A DNA stretch of 64,000 nt from Speluncibacter jeojiensis (GTDB taxonomy: Bacteria; Actinomycetota; Actinomycetes; Mycobacteriales; Mycobacteriaceae). This document shows, in pieces, positions 34,804 to 43,700 of the stretch. The stretch spans positions 186,001 to 250,000 of the forward strand of contig NZ_JAAIVF010000003.1 in NCBI RefSeq assembly GCF_029589495.1, given 5' to 3'. How positions within the stretch are numbered: the stretch's first letter is position 1; each line of letters opens with the position of its first letter. The translations under genes and the position numbers were made by a program. The notes beneath the pieces were generated by a model that was not told where the DNA came from, made no database searches, and saw only the letters and a list, made by a program, of their open reading frames with translations.

Positions 34804-36162
34804 TCAGGCCTCGCCCTTGCCCAGCAGGTGCCGCAGCGCAGGTTCGATCAACGGGTGGCGGAAGTGGTGCCCGGCCGCGACCAGCTTGGCGGGCTCCACC
34901 CGCTGGCACGCACAGGCGAGTTCCCGTGCGCCCTCGTCGCCGAGCAGTATCCGCGGACCCACCGACGTCATGGGCAGGACGGCGGGGCGGTGCATCACGG
35001 CCGCAAGGGCCCGGGTGTAGTCGGCGTTGCGAACCGGCACCGGCGCGACCGCGTTCACCGGGCCGGTCAGTGCGGTGTCCCACACGGCGCGGTGGTAGAC
35101 GTCGACGAGATCGTCGACGCCGATCCAGGACTGCCACTGCCTGCCGTCGCCGAGCCGGCCACCGAGCCCGGCCCGCAACAGCGGGCGCAGCAGGCGTAAC
35201 GTGCCGCCGAGCGGTGACTGCACGATCCCGGTGCGGACGTTGACGACCCGTACTCCGGCCTGCCGCGCGGGCTCACACGCATCCTCCCAGTCGGCGACCA
35301 CCTCCGCGAGAAATCCGTCGCCGCGCGCGCTGCCCTCCGCGAGGACCTCGTCGCCCCGATCGGCGCCGTAGTAGCCGACCGCGGAGGCGCACACGAATGT
35401 CCCCGGGCCGCCGGACCTACCGGCCAACTCCGCCAACTTTCGCGTTGGGCCGATCCGGCTGCCCTGAATCGCCTCCTTGTGTGCGGGCGTGAACCGGCCC
35501 GCGATCGACGCACCGGCCAGGTGCACGACCGCATCGACACCCTCCAGCAGCCCGGGTTCGGGATCAGCTGGCTCCCAACGCCTTTCGTTCGGATGGCGCG
35601 CGGACCGCCGAACAAATCTGACCACCCGGTGTCCCCCGGTCGTGAGGAAGGCGGCCAGCGCCGTCCCGACGAGTCCGGACGCACCGGAGATCGCCACGGT
35701 CAGCGGCCGCAGCCCGTTCGCCTCGGCCAGACGATGCGCCCGCAGATCGCCGGCCAACTGGGCGTGCCGGTAGTCGAACATGGCGCGGAGCAGCAATCCC
35801 GGCACCGGACTGTCGACGTGATCGACCACGCGCGTGCGGTCGTCGCCGACGGCTTCGAAGTCGTGGGTGTGCCGCCACCGCGGCACCGCCAGCCGGGCGG
35901 GCAGCGACGCGAGTCCGTCGACGCCCAGGGTGTCCACGAAACGCCGCGGCGGATCGTACGCGGCCGGATCGTGGTCGGCGACCCAGCGGAGCCCGCACGG
36001 CAACCCGAGCACTGCCCGGCCCCGCTCGAGCGAGTCCGACTCTGCGATCGGCCGCAGCGACGCCCACGGCGGACTCAGTCTCGCCAGTGCACCCGGCCTT
36101 GCGTGCCAGGCGAACACCTCCGCCCGTGGCGCCTCCACGATGCTCGCGTGGACCAAACCCAT
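34804..36162 (-). CDS. SRPBCC-TIGR01777 epimerase-like fusion protein
   Basis: The 452-residue protein starts with an SRPBCC lipid-binding-type domain (about 1-148, ASIVEAPRAEVFAWHARPG). It continues as a TIGR01777 sugar-epimerase-like SDR (about 152-450, VAISGASGLVGTALAAFL, VHLAGASIAGRFT, VCASAVGYYGADRGDE). The fused form is widespread in actinobacteria; the reaction is unknown. It is close behind the lipocalin operon on the same strand and probably part of the same envelope-stress set. The ATG at 36162 begins the SRPBCC strand directly. Confidence 0.87.
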   Translation of the reverse strand: MGLVHASIVEAPRAEVFAWHARPGALARLSPPWASLRPIAESDSLERGRAVLGLPCGLRWVADHDPAAYDPPRRFVDTLGVDGLASLPARLAVPRWRHTHDFEAVGDDRTRVVDHVDSPVPGLLLRAMFDYRHAQLAGDLRAHRLAEANGLRPLTVAISGASGLVGTALAAFLTTGGHRVVRFVRRSARHPNERRWEPADPEPGLLEGVDAVVHLAGASIAGRFTPAHKEAIQGSRIGPTRKLAELAGRSGGPGTFVCASAVGYYGADRGDEVLAEGSARGDGFLAEVVADWEDACEPARQAGVRVVNVRTGIVQSPLGGTLRLLRPLLRAGLGGRLGDGRQWQSWIGVDDLVDVYHRAVWDTALTGPVNAVAPVPVRNADYTRALAAVMHRPAVLPMTSVGPRILLGDEGARELACACQRVEPAKLVAAGHHFRHPLIEPALRHLLGKGEA

Positions 36163-36227
36163 TCCCCCACGGTAGCCGGGTGTCGTAGGACGTTGAAGCG
36201 CTCGACGCCGATTCCTCCGCGGGGGCA

Positions 36228-37757
36228 TCACCGCCGACCGCGCCCGAACCCGGCGAGTCGCAGCACGTCGGCGGTGGTGTCGGCGCGGGGCAGGTGTCCG
36301 AGGCTGTCGTCGTAGCGGACGGTGCGGGGCAGCAGCGGGTCCGCCCGCCGGTACCCCGGTGCCGTTCCGAAGCGGCCCCGCAGGGCCCGCGTCCGACCTG
36401 GCACACGGAGCCCGTCGCCCCCTCGCGCACCGAGCACCACCGGTTCCCGGTCGAATCGTGCTCGCGCGTATGCGGTCGCCGCGGCAAGGGCGGCGCGCAC
36501 CGCGCGGCGCGGGGCACGACCGCGCTCGCCTGTGCTCAAACCGTGACCGGGCAGGTCGAGGACGACCACGTCCAACCCCCGGGCGCAGACCTCGGCGGCC
36601 ATCGGGGTGAGGTGTCGCGCGTGGGACCCCGGCGGCGCCGCGATCAGCACCGTCCCCCGCCGCGACCCGGACTGATCCGCGTGGACCTCGGCGTGCACGC
36701 CGCCGGTGGGTGTGGCGATCTGCACGTGGTCGAGGCCGCTACCGTCGACGCCGACGATTTTCGACGCCGGCGCCAGCGCGGCCTCGCAGGCGGCGTGCCG
36801 TGCCAGCCCGTCTTCGCGCCGCAGCAACGACTTGCCCTGCAGCAGAATCATGATCGCGGCGGCCTCGCGCGCGGACATGGACGGCCGCCATCCGGTCGCG
36901 GCGGTGAGCCGGGACGAATCGACGACCGTCTCCCCCGCGGTCACCCAGTGGCCGGAGAACGGTGTCAGCCCCAACCTGAAGGCCGCGTTCGCCACGACGA
37001 CGGCCGGGCGCTCGGGCACCTCGAACAGCCGCTGTCCCTGCATGGCGGCGAGTTCCCGCACACCCACCCAGTCCGTCGGCCCCACGTTGTAGGGACCGAC
37101 CAGATCCGCCTTGACCGCGCGATGGAAGGCGTCGGCCAGGTCGCCTTGATGCAGGAATTGATAGGCGGCCTCGTCGGCCTGGGGGAATACGGCGACCGGC
37201 CCGGTGAGTTGCTCGATACCGTCGTTGGCGAAGTCGGGCCCGACGATGTAGGTGGGCCGCAGCATCGAGATCGCCATCTGCCCGGGGTGGCGGCGCAGCC
37301 ACCATTCGGCGTAGTGCTCCACCTCCGCCTTGTCGTGGAAGTAGTACCGCACCGGATCGCCTTCGGGATAGACGTCTTCGGTCACGGGCTTCGGACGCAA
37401 CTGCGGGCCGTAGGCGTTGACACTCGACGCGATGACGACGCGGCGCGCGCCGGCCCGGTAGGCGCAGTCGATGACATTGCGTGACCCGCGCAGGTTGATG
37501 TCGTGCGTCTCGCACTTGTCCCGGATCTCCTCGACCACGAACGCGAGATGCACCACCGCGGCGCAGTCCCGCAGCGCCTCCTCGAGGCCGGGGTCGCGCA
37601 CGTCCATCCGCCGGGACTCGAGCTTGGGATGGGAGATCTGCAGTTCCCGCCTGCTCAAGCCCACCACGGCGCTGACCTCCGGGTCCGCCAGCAGCACCGG
37701 GAGGATCGTGGTGCCGAAGTCGCTGGTCGCTCCGGTCACGGCCACCCTCACGGTCAC
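36228..37757 (-). CDS. NAD-dependent epimerase/dehydratase fused to a degenerate alpha/beta-hydrolase
   Basis: The 509-residue protein has an extended SDR (about 1-330, VAVTGATSDFGTTILPVLL, VIASSVNAYGPQ, Tyr and Lys in YYFHDKAEVEHY). A C-terminal segment with alpha/beta-hydrolase features follows (about 380-509, VVLDLPGHGLSTGERG). Where a nucleophile elbow GxSxG is expected it reads GARGG, and the hydrolase part is short, so that half looks inactive or truncated. Its GTG overlaps the stop of the alpha-oxoamine synthase gene. The SDR may reduce the ketone made by that enzyme. Confidence 0.8.
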   Translation of the reverse strand: MTVRVAVTGATSDFGTTILPVLLADPEVSAVVGLSRRELQISHPKLESRRMDVRDPGLEEALRDCAAVVHLAFVVEEIRDKCETHDINLRGSRNVIDCAYRAGARRVVIASSVNAYGPQLRPKPVTEDVYPEGDPVRYYFHDKAEVEHYAEWWLRRHPGQMAISMLRPTYIVGPDFANDGIEQLTGPVAVFPQADEAAYQFLHQGDLADAFHRAVKADLVGPYNVGPTDWVGVRELAAMQGQRLFEVPERPAVVVANAAFRLGLTPFSGHWVTAGETVVDSSRLTAATGWRPSMSAREAAAIMILLQGKSLLRREDGLARHAACEAALAPASKIVGVDGSGLDHVQIATPTGGVHAEVHADQSGSRRGTVLIAAPPGSHARHLTPMAAEVCARGLDVVVLDLPGHGLSTGERGRAPRRAVRAALAAATAYARARFDREPVVLGARGGDGLRVPGRTRALRGRFGTAPGYRRADPLLPRTVRYDDSLGHLPRADTTADVLRLAGFGRGRR

Positions 37758-38986
37758 ACCCTCGCCATGGCGGTGGATTCCGAGATGATCTCGATCGCCC
37801 GGCGCAACTGCTCGTCGGTGTGGGAGGCCATGACGCACAGCCGCAGCAGTGCGCCCGCGCGGGGAACCGCGGGATACAGTGCGGCACTGGCGAACACGCC
37901 GCGGTCGAACATCAGCCGCCACAGGTTCATCGCCACGACGTCATCGCCGACGTGCAGCGCGACGATCGGGGTCGCGGTGCTGCCACCGTCGGGCAGCGGC
38001 GACAGCGCTCCCACGTCGATGCCGTTCTCGGCCAACCCCGTCCGCAGCACCGACGCGTTGTCCAGCGCCCGCCGGGCACGGTGCGCACCCTCCTCGCTCC
38101 GGATCAGCCGGACGGCCGCGAGCGAGGCGCCGATCGCGGCCGGGACCCCGGAGGTCGTGAACAGGAACGCGCGCGCGTGCACGCGAAGCGTGTCGAGCAT
38201 GTCGGCCGATCCGGCGATGAAACCGCCGGTCGACGCGGGTCCCTTGGACAACGACGCCATCCGGATGTCGACGTACTCGTGCACGCCGAACAGCTCCGCG
38301 GCGCCGGTTCGCGCCGGACCGAACATTCCGAGACTGTGCGCCTCGTCCACCATCAACGCCGCGCCGTGCCGACGGCACATGTCGGAGATCTCCCGCAGCG
38401 GCGGGATGTCGCCCTCCATCGAATACAGGCCGTCGACGATCACGAGGGTCGCGCCCGCGTCGTCGCGGGCCTCGCCCAGTATGCGTTCCAGGTCGCCGAT
38501 GTCGTTGTGTGCCATGGTGCGTACGGTCGCCCCGGAGAGCGCGGCCCCGTCACGGATCGACGCATGCGCCGCCGAGTCGACGACGACGAGGTCGCCGGGG
38601 CCGACGACCGCACTGATGGTGCCGACGTTCGTCTGGTACCCGGTGGTGAACACCATCGCGTCCTCCGTGCCGTGCCACGCGGCGATCTCGGCCTCCAACT
38701 CCAGGTGCAGATCGATGGTGCCGTTGAGGAGCCGACTGCCGGTGATCGCGGCGCCGAATCGGTCCAACGCGTCCTGCGCCCCTTGCCGGATCGCCGGGTG
38801 GTCGGCGAGACCGAGGTAGTTGTTGGAGCCGAGCATGATCTTGTCTGCGCCCTCTACCCGGACGGTCGGCGCGGTGGCCGACTCCATCACCCGGAAGTAG
38901 GGGATGCCGACCGCCTCACGCACCGACCGGAACAATTCGATGCGGTCGTCGCCACTGAGCCTTCGGGTCAATCTGTTCACCGTCAT
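37754..38986 (-). CDS. Alpha-oxoamine synthase (KBL/BioF/SPT-like PLP enzyme)
   Basis: The 410-residue protein has the family landmarks: LGSNNYLGLADHP near 50, GSRLLNGTIDLHLELE near 83, DEAHSLGMFG near 215 and the PLP lysine in ASLSKGPASTGG near 245. Members condense an amino acid with an acyl-CoA or acyl-ACP, as BioF, serine palmitoyltransferase and CqsA do. The coupled ketoreductase-like SDR, and the divergent acyl-CoA dehydrogenase and MMPL exporter, point to a lipidic product rather than biotin. The ATG at 38986 is chosen because it fits the fold start. Confidence 0.87.
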   Translation of the reverse strand: MTVNRLTRRLSGDDRIELFRSVREAVGIPYFRVMESATAPTVRVEGADKIMLGSNNYLGLADHPAIRQGAQDALDRFGAAITGSRLLNGTIDLHLELEAEIAAWHGTEDAMVFTTGYQTNVGTISAVVGPGDLVVVDSAAHASIRDGAALSGATVRTMAHNDIGDLERILGEARDDAGATLVIVDGLYSMEGDIPPLREISDMCRRHGAALMVDEAHSLGMFGPARTGAAELFGVHEYVDIRMASLSKGPASTGGFIAGSADMLDTLRVHARAFLFTTSGVPAAIGASLAAVRLIRSEEGAHRARRALDNASVLRTGLAENGIDVGALSPLPDGGSTATPIVALHVGDDVVAMNLWRLMFDRGVFASAALYPAVPRAGALLRLCVMASHTDEQLRRAIEIISESTAMARV

Positions 38987-39030
38987 AGGTGCTCGCTCCG
39001 TCGGGTGTGCGGGGTCCGTTGTCCGAGGGG

Positions 39031-39057
39031 GTTCGACGCCGGCCCCGCCGGGGATCG
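39031..39057 (-). promoter_or_regulatory. Weak SigK-like promoter for the alpha-oxoamine synthase
   Basis: On the minus strand CGATCC-N15-TCGAAC has the same 15-base spacing as the three clear SigK sites, with one mismatch in the -35 and two in the -10 box. It lies 45 bases before the ATG at 38986 and back-to-back with the strong site at 39083. Confidence 0.35.
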
Positions 39058-39082
39058 GTCGGGGCGCCGGAAAATCCGCGAC

Positions 39083-39109
39083 CCATCCGGAAGCCCGGCC
39101 GCTCCGAAT
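39083..39109 (+). promoter_or_regulatory. SigK-type promoter of the acyl-CoA dehydrogenase/MMPL operon
   Basis: CCATCC-N15-CCGAAT is identical in both boxes and in spacing to the site before the fasciclin gene. It lies 59 bases before the ATG at 39168. It places this lipid operon under the same sigma as the locus at 13.8-19.7 kb. Confidence 0.82.
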
Positions 39110-39167
39110 CTCCGCGGTGAAGCCCGATGCGCCGAACCACCGAAACGATCCGAGGAGTGTGACGACC

Positions 39168-40277
39168 ATGCTGATGGCCCGTGAACGCGCAGCGTTGCAG
39201 TCTTTCCTGCCCGAGCTCGTGTCCTACCTGGACGAGACGCCGCTGTTGGAGATGGAACGCCGGGGCAGCGACGCGATCGGGCGGTTCCGGGACGCCGGCG
39301 GCGCCGGGTTGACGATCCCTGTCGCGTCCGGGGGACTCGGCGCGTCCGCACTGGATGCGGTGCGCGTGCAGCGCGCGATCGGGAGCCGGTCGCCCTCGCT
39401 CGGCGCGGCGACCACGATGCACCACCTGTCGCTCGCAACGCTCAACGAGTTCGCGCAGGAGGGCACCGACGACGACCGCGCACTCCTCAAGGGGCTCGTG
39501 GAGCAGCGGGCGCTGGTGGCGTCCGGGTTCTCCGAGGGCGCGCCCGGTGGCAGCGTGTTCATCCCCACGATGCGTGCGACACGTAACGGCGACGTCTACG
39601 TCGTCAACGGCAGCAAGAAGCCGTGCAGCCTGTCCGGGTCGATGGACCTGCTGACCGCCAGCGTGCAGATCGACAACGGCGAGCGCGGGATCGCCCTCAT
39701 CCCCGCCCAGACCCCCGGGATCACGGTGCGGCAGTTCTGGGAGACGTCGATCCTGGCCGGGGCGGAAAGCGACGAGGTCCACCTCGAGAACGTCGAGGTG
39801 CCCGCGGATCTGGTGCTGCTCAACGGTGCCGACGACCCCGACGGCCGCCATGAGATGACCGGATACCTGTGGTTCGGCATGCTCATCACCGCGAACTACC
39901 TGGGTGCGGCGAGCTCGTTGCTCGAGCGGCTGCTGGCGGCCGGCAAGGCCGACTACGAGGGCTACGTCCGAGCCGCCGCCGACATCGAGACCGGTGTGAG
40001 CGCCATCGAGAACATCGCCCGTGCGGTCGACGAGGGCGAGCGCGGTCAGGACATCTCCGTGCGACTGTTGCTGTGCAGGATCGCCATCCGGGACGCACTC
40101 GTGCGCGCCTCGGCGACGGCGATCGAGTCCCTCGGTGGCATCGCGTTCATCAAGTCCTCCGACATCGGCTACCTCGCGGCGGCCGTCCATGCGCTCGCCT
40201 TCCACCCGCCCTCACGTCGGTCCGTCTCGGAATCATTGGCGCGGTTCCACGCCGGAGACGAGTTCGCCTTCGTGTGA
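39168..40277 (+). CDS. Acyl-CoA dehydrogenase-family protein
   Basis: The 369-residue protein has the acyl-CoA dehydrogenase fold: an N-terminal helical domain (GGAGLTIPVASGGLGASAL near 44), a middle beta domain (VASGFSEGAPGGSVF and VVNGSKKPCSLSGSMDLL) and a C-terminal helical bundle. The usual catalytic Glu near GGxG in the last domain is not evident (AIESLGGIAFIK instead), so it may oxidise or hydroxylate a carrier-bound chain rather than do beta-oxidation. GAGGAG lies 11 bases before the ATG. Its stop overlaps the MMPL start (GTGTGA). Confidence 0.83.
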   Translation: MLMARERAALQSFLPELVSYLDETPLLEMERRGSDAIGRFRDAGGAGLTIPVASGGLGASALDAVRVQRAIGSRSPSLGAATTMHHLSLATLNEFAQEGTDDDRALLKGLVEQRALVASGFSEGAPGGSVFIPTMRATRNGDVYVVNGSKKPCSLSGSMDLLTASVQIDNGERGIALIPAQTPGITVRQFWETSILAGAESDEVHLENVEVPADLVLLNGADDPDGRHEMTGYLWFGMLITANYLGAASSLLERLLAAGKADYEGYVRAAADIETGVSAIENIARAVDEGERGQDISVRLLLCRIAIRDALVRASATAIESLGGIAFIKSSDIGYLAAAVHALAFHPPSRRSVSESLARFHAGDEFAFV

Positions 40278-42541
40278 CGTCGCTGCTGACCAGGCTCGCC
40301 GCGGCGGTCACGCGCCACCCACGTGTCGTGTTGGCGGGCGCTCTCGTGATCGCGGCGCTGGCGGTGGTGTTCGGCGCGTCGGCGTCCTCGCACCTGAAGG
40401 CGGGCGGCTTCACCGCCGCCGACGCGGAGTCGACTCGGGCATCGCAGCTGCTGGCCGAGCGGTTCCACGGGGGCGAGCCGAATCTGGTGCTGTTGGTCAC
40501 CACCGACCATGGTGTCGACACCGGCGCGGCGCGCGCCGCCGGAGATCGGGTCGCCGCCGAGTTGTCGCACGAACCCCACGTCGGCGCCGTCGAGTCCTAC
40601 TGGTCCGCCCCGCCGGATGTCGCTCCGGCCCTGCGCAGCAAGGACTCGATGAGCGCGATCATCACCGCCAGGGTCGCCGGCGACGACACCGACGCACCCG
40701 ATCGCGCCGGTGTGATCGCCGATCGGCTGACCGGCAGCCGCGACGGGATCACCGTCCGTGCTGGTGGTTTCGCGGCCGTCGAGCACGAGATCAACGACCG
40801 GATCACCGCCGATCTTGCGGTCGCGGAGGCCATCGCGCTGCCACTGACCGCGTTGCTGCTGATCTGGGTGTTCGGCAGTGTGGTCGCGGCGCTGCTGCCG
40901 TTGGCGATCGGCGTCTTCTCCATCGTCTCCACGCTGGCGCTGCTGCGCACATTGACGCTCGTCACCGATGTGTCCGTCTACGCGCTGAACATGACCACGG
41001 CGCTCGGGCTCGCGCTGGCCATCGACTACAGCCTCTTCATCGTCAGCAGATTCCGTGAGGAACTCGGTCGTGGCCTCGACCCGGTACCGGCGGTGCTGCG
41101 CACGGTGCAGACGGCCGGCCGCACGGTGCTGTTCTCGGCGCTGACCGTCGCCCTGTCGCTCGCTGCCCTGGTGGTGTTCCCGCAGTACTTCCTGAAGTCC
41201 TTCGCCTACGCGGGCCTGGCCGTCGTCGCGACCGCATCGCTGGCGTCGATCCTGATCCTGCCGGCAGCCCTGACCCTGATGGGCCGGCGCGTCGACGCAC
41301 TCGACGTGCGAGAACTGTTGCGGCGCCGACTCGGACGGCCGCCGCGCTCGCCTGTCGAGCCGGAGCGCACACTGTGGTTTCGGTTGGTGACCTCGGTGAT
41401 GCGGCACGCGGCGCCGGTCGCGGTCGTCGTCATCGCACTGCTGCTCGCCCTCGGAGCGCCGTTCCTGTCGGTCCGGTTCGGTGCCGCCGACGACCGGGTC
41501 ATCACCGACGGCTCCGCGAGCCGGCAGGTCGGGGACGTGTTGCGATCGGACTACGCCCAGAACGCGACCTCGACGGTCGTTGCCGTGCTGCCGGACTTCC
41601 GCGGTGGGCCGGGCTCCCTCGGCGACTACGCGGTCGGCTTGTCCGACGTGGACGGTGTGGGCGCGGTCCGCTCCAGCGCCGGCACCTTCGTTTCCGGTCT
41701 CCGGATCGGGTCGGCGGCACCCGGGACGCGTGACGGGTCGAGCACATTCCTGACCATCGAATCCGACGTCGACCCGTTCTCCGCGACGGGCGCCGACCAA
41801 CTCGCCGACCTCCGAGCGGTTCCGAGCCCCGCGCCGGTGCTGTTCACCGGTGCGGCCGCACAGAACGAGGATGCAACCGCTGCGTTGGAGGCGAAGCTGC
41901 CGCTGGCGCTCGCCTTGATCGCGCTCGCGACCTTCCTGGTGCTCTACTGGTTCACCGGCAGCGTGGTCCTGCCGCTCAAAGCACTTGTGATCAATGCACT
42001 TTCGCTCTCTGCCGCCTTCGGCGCGATGGTGTGGGCCTTCCAGTACGGTCACCTCGGCGGGCTGCTCGGATTCACCCCCACCGGATTCTTGATCCCGTCG
42101 ATACCGATCCTGATGTTCTGCATCGCCTTCGGGATGTCGATGGACTACGAGGTGTTCCTGCTCTCGCGCATCCGCGGCGAGTGGATGCGATCCGGTCGCG
42201 GCACGGCGGACAACTCGCGTGCCGTCGCGCTCGGCGTGGCCCGCACCGGACGGATCATCACCGCCGCCGCCGCGCTGATGGCTGTGGTCTTCTTCTCGAT
42301 GGTCGCGTCTCAGGTCTCGTTCATCCAGTTGTTCGGGTTGGGCCTGACGATCACGGTCCTCGCCGACGCGACGCTGATACGTGGCGTCCTGGTTCCGGCG
42401 TTGATGCAGCTGATGGGTCGGTTCAACTGGTGGGCGCCGCGGTGGATGACCGCACTGCACAGCCCGGCGGGGGCTCACGACCGACCGCGCCAGACGCCCT
42501 CGACTCTCCACCGGCTCGGCCGCCGCCGTCCACGCCGTTGA
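40274..42541 (+). CDS. MMPL-family RND lipid transporter
   Basis: The 755-residue protein has the two-fold RND layout of MmpL proteins. One membrane helix is at about 14-35, then an extracytoplasmic domain, five helices at about 180-330 (LGLALAIDYSLFIVSRFREE), and a repeat of the pattern in the second half (FGMSMDYEVFLLSRIRGEW near 620). The Asp-Tyr pairs in both halves are the proton-relay residues. MmpL proteins export complex lipids to the outer layer. The coupled acyl-CoA dehydrogenase and divergent oxoamine synthase suggest its cargo is made by these genes. Confidence 0.92.
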   Translation: MTSLLTRLAAAVTRHPRVVLAGALVIAALAVVFGASASSHLKAGGFTAADAESTRASQLLAERFHGGEPNLVLLVTTDHGVDTGAARAAGDRVAAELSHEPHVGAVESYWSAPPDVAPALRSKDSMSAIITARVAGDDTDAPDRAGVIADRLTGSRDGITVRAGGFAAVEHEINDRITADLAVAEAIALPLTALLLIWVFGSVVAALLPLAIGVFSIVSTLALLRTLTLVTDVSVYALNMTTALGLALAIDYSLFIVSRFREELGRGLDPVPAVLRTVQTAGRTVLFSALTVALSLAALVVFPQYFLKSFAYAGLAVVATASLASILILPAALTLMGRRVDALDVRELLRRRLGRPPRSPVEPERTLWFRLVTSVMRHAAPVAVVVIALLLALGAPFLSVRFGAADDRVITDGSASRQVGDVLRSDYAQNATSTVVAVLPDFRGGPGSLGDYAVGLSDVDGVGAVRSSAGTFVSGLRIGSAAPGTRDGSSTFLTIESDVDPFSATGADQLADLRAVPSPAPVLFTGAAAQNEDATAALEAKLPLALALIALATFLVLYWFTGSVVLPLKALVINALSLSAAFGAMVWAFQYGHLGGLLGFTPTGFLIPSIPILMFCIAFGMSMDYEVFLLSRIRGEWMRSGRGTADNSRAVALGVARTGRIITAAAALMAVVFFSMVASQVSFIQLFGLGLTITVLADATLIRGVLVPALMQLMGRFNWWAPRWMTALHSPAGAHDRPRQTPSTLHRLGRRRPRR

Positions 42542-42550
42542 CATCCCGGA

Positions 42551-42576
42551 GGTGTGAGCGACCGCGTAGCGGGTAT
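42551..42576 (+). promoter_or_regulatory. SigF-type promoter of the GMC/TPP operon
   Basis: GGTGT-N15-GGGTAT precedes the ATG at 42613 by 37 bases, ten bases after the MMPL stop. The -35 box has one mismatch to GG(A/T)(A/T)T, and the spacing is one short of the common 16-17. Confidence 0.55.
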
Positions 42577-42612
42577 GAGAGCCATGACTCCAATTCGCGA
42601 GAGGAGGCCCGC

Positions 42613-43071
42613 ATGGGCGTGCGCGCGATGGTGGCGAACGTGCGCGAGGGCAGGTTCGAACGGGCACTGTCCTTGTTCACCGGGATCGGTGCGGTCGTCA
42701 CCGCGACCGAGATCTACTTCGAACACGACTCCGCCAGTTTCGGCAACAAGGTCATGTGGTGGCCGGTCTGGCTCGGTCCGGTCGGCGCGGCCGCCGGGGT
42801 GGCCGGGTACCGCAGCGAGCGGATGGCGCGCACGATGCTGCCGGTCTGTTCCGCCGTCATCGTCGCCAACGGTGCGCAGGGCGTGTACCTACACGGCCGC
42901 GGTATCGCGCACAAGCCCGGCGGCTGGCGCAACTTCCGCTACAACATGGAGATGGGCCCGCCGCTGCTCGCGCCGCTGCTGGTGACCCTGGTGGGCGGCA
43001 TGGGCCTGCTCGCGTCCGTGCTGCGGCGGGAGGCGTCGCTGTGGGACGGCGCCCCGGCGGAGGTGCCCTAG
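42613..43071 (+). CDS. Four-helix membrane protein of the GMC operon
   Basis: The 152-residue protein has hydrophobic stretches at about 18-33, 48-66, 74-92 and 117-137. It has conserved-looking HDSASFGNKVMWWPVW and HGRGIAHKPGGWRNF loops. I do not recognise a named family. It is preceded by GAGAGGAGG and overlaps the start of the gluconate-dehydrogenase-subunit-like gene by one base. It could be the membrane anchor or quinone-linked subunit of the GMC dehydrogenase. Confidence 0.72.
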   Translation: MGVRAMVANVREGRFERALSLFTGIGAVVTATEIYFEHDSASFGNKVMWWPVWLGPVGAAAGVAGYRSERMARTMLPVCSAVIVANGAQGVYLHGRGIAHKPGGWRNFRYNMEMGPPLLAPLLVTLVGGMGLLASVLRREASLWDGAPAEVP

Positions 43072-43700
43072 TGAGCGCGCAACCCATCCGCTTCCCCGGT
43101 TTCGACGCGCTCTCGGCGGCCCGCACCTGGGACCGCGCGACCGTCGAGGCCATCCGCTCGCGCGTCGGCGCGCCGGACGACGAGGGTCCCGACTTCTTCG
43201 ACGACCACCGGCGCGCGACCGCGCAGGCGCTGCTGGATCGGTTGCTCGACCAGGACGACGGGCACCGTGTCCCGGTCATGCCGCTGATCGAGCGCCGTCT
43301 GGCGGCCGACGCGACAGACGGCTGGCACTACCGCGACATGCCGCAGGATCCGCCCGCCTGGCTGCGCACCCTCGACGCGCTCGACGACGACGCCCGCGGC
43401 GTGAACCGACGCGACTTCGCGGACTGCCCGTCGGCCGACCAGACCGCCATACTCCGCAAGGTGCACGAGTCGGACGACTGGCACGGCCTGCCCGGGGCCC
43501 ACGCGTGGAATCTGTGGATGCGGTACGCGCTCGCGGCACTGTATTCGCACCCGCAAGCCTGGAACGCCATGGGTTTCCCCGGGCCCGCGTATCCACGCGG
43601 CTACAAGAACCTGGGCATCGACGCCCGCGAGGGCATCGAGGTCGCCGATGCCCGTCCCGGCCTCGATCCCGCCGAGACCGGCGACGGAGCGGCCCCGTGA
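43071..43700 (+). CDS. Gluconate 2-dehydrogenase subunit 3-like protein
   Basis: The 209-residue protein resembles the small subunit of membrane gluconate/sugar dehydrogenases: FFDDHRRATAQALLDRLLDQ near 40, IERRLAADATDGWHYRDMP near 70 and YSHPQAWNAMGFPGPAYPRG near 160. The subunit normally assists folding or export of the flavoprotein partner. No twin-arginine signal is seen. The GTG overlaps the preceding stop, and its stop overlaps the GMC gene start. Confidence 0.8.
   Translation: MSAQPIRFPGFDALSAARTWDRATVEAIRSRVGAPDDEGPDFFDDHRRATAQALLDRLLDQDDGHRVPVMPLIERRLAADATDGWHYRDMPQDPPAWLRTLDALDDDARGVNRRDFADCPSADQTAILRKVHESDDWHGLPGAHAWNLWMRYALAALYSHPQAWNAMGFPGPAYPRGYKNLGIDAREGIEVADARPGLDPAETGDGAAP

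Noticed and set aside
40169-42667. 832-codon minus-strand frame, Gln/Arg/His-rich
   Set aside because: Antisense shadow of the MMPL gene; composition typical of high-GC antisense frames.
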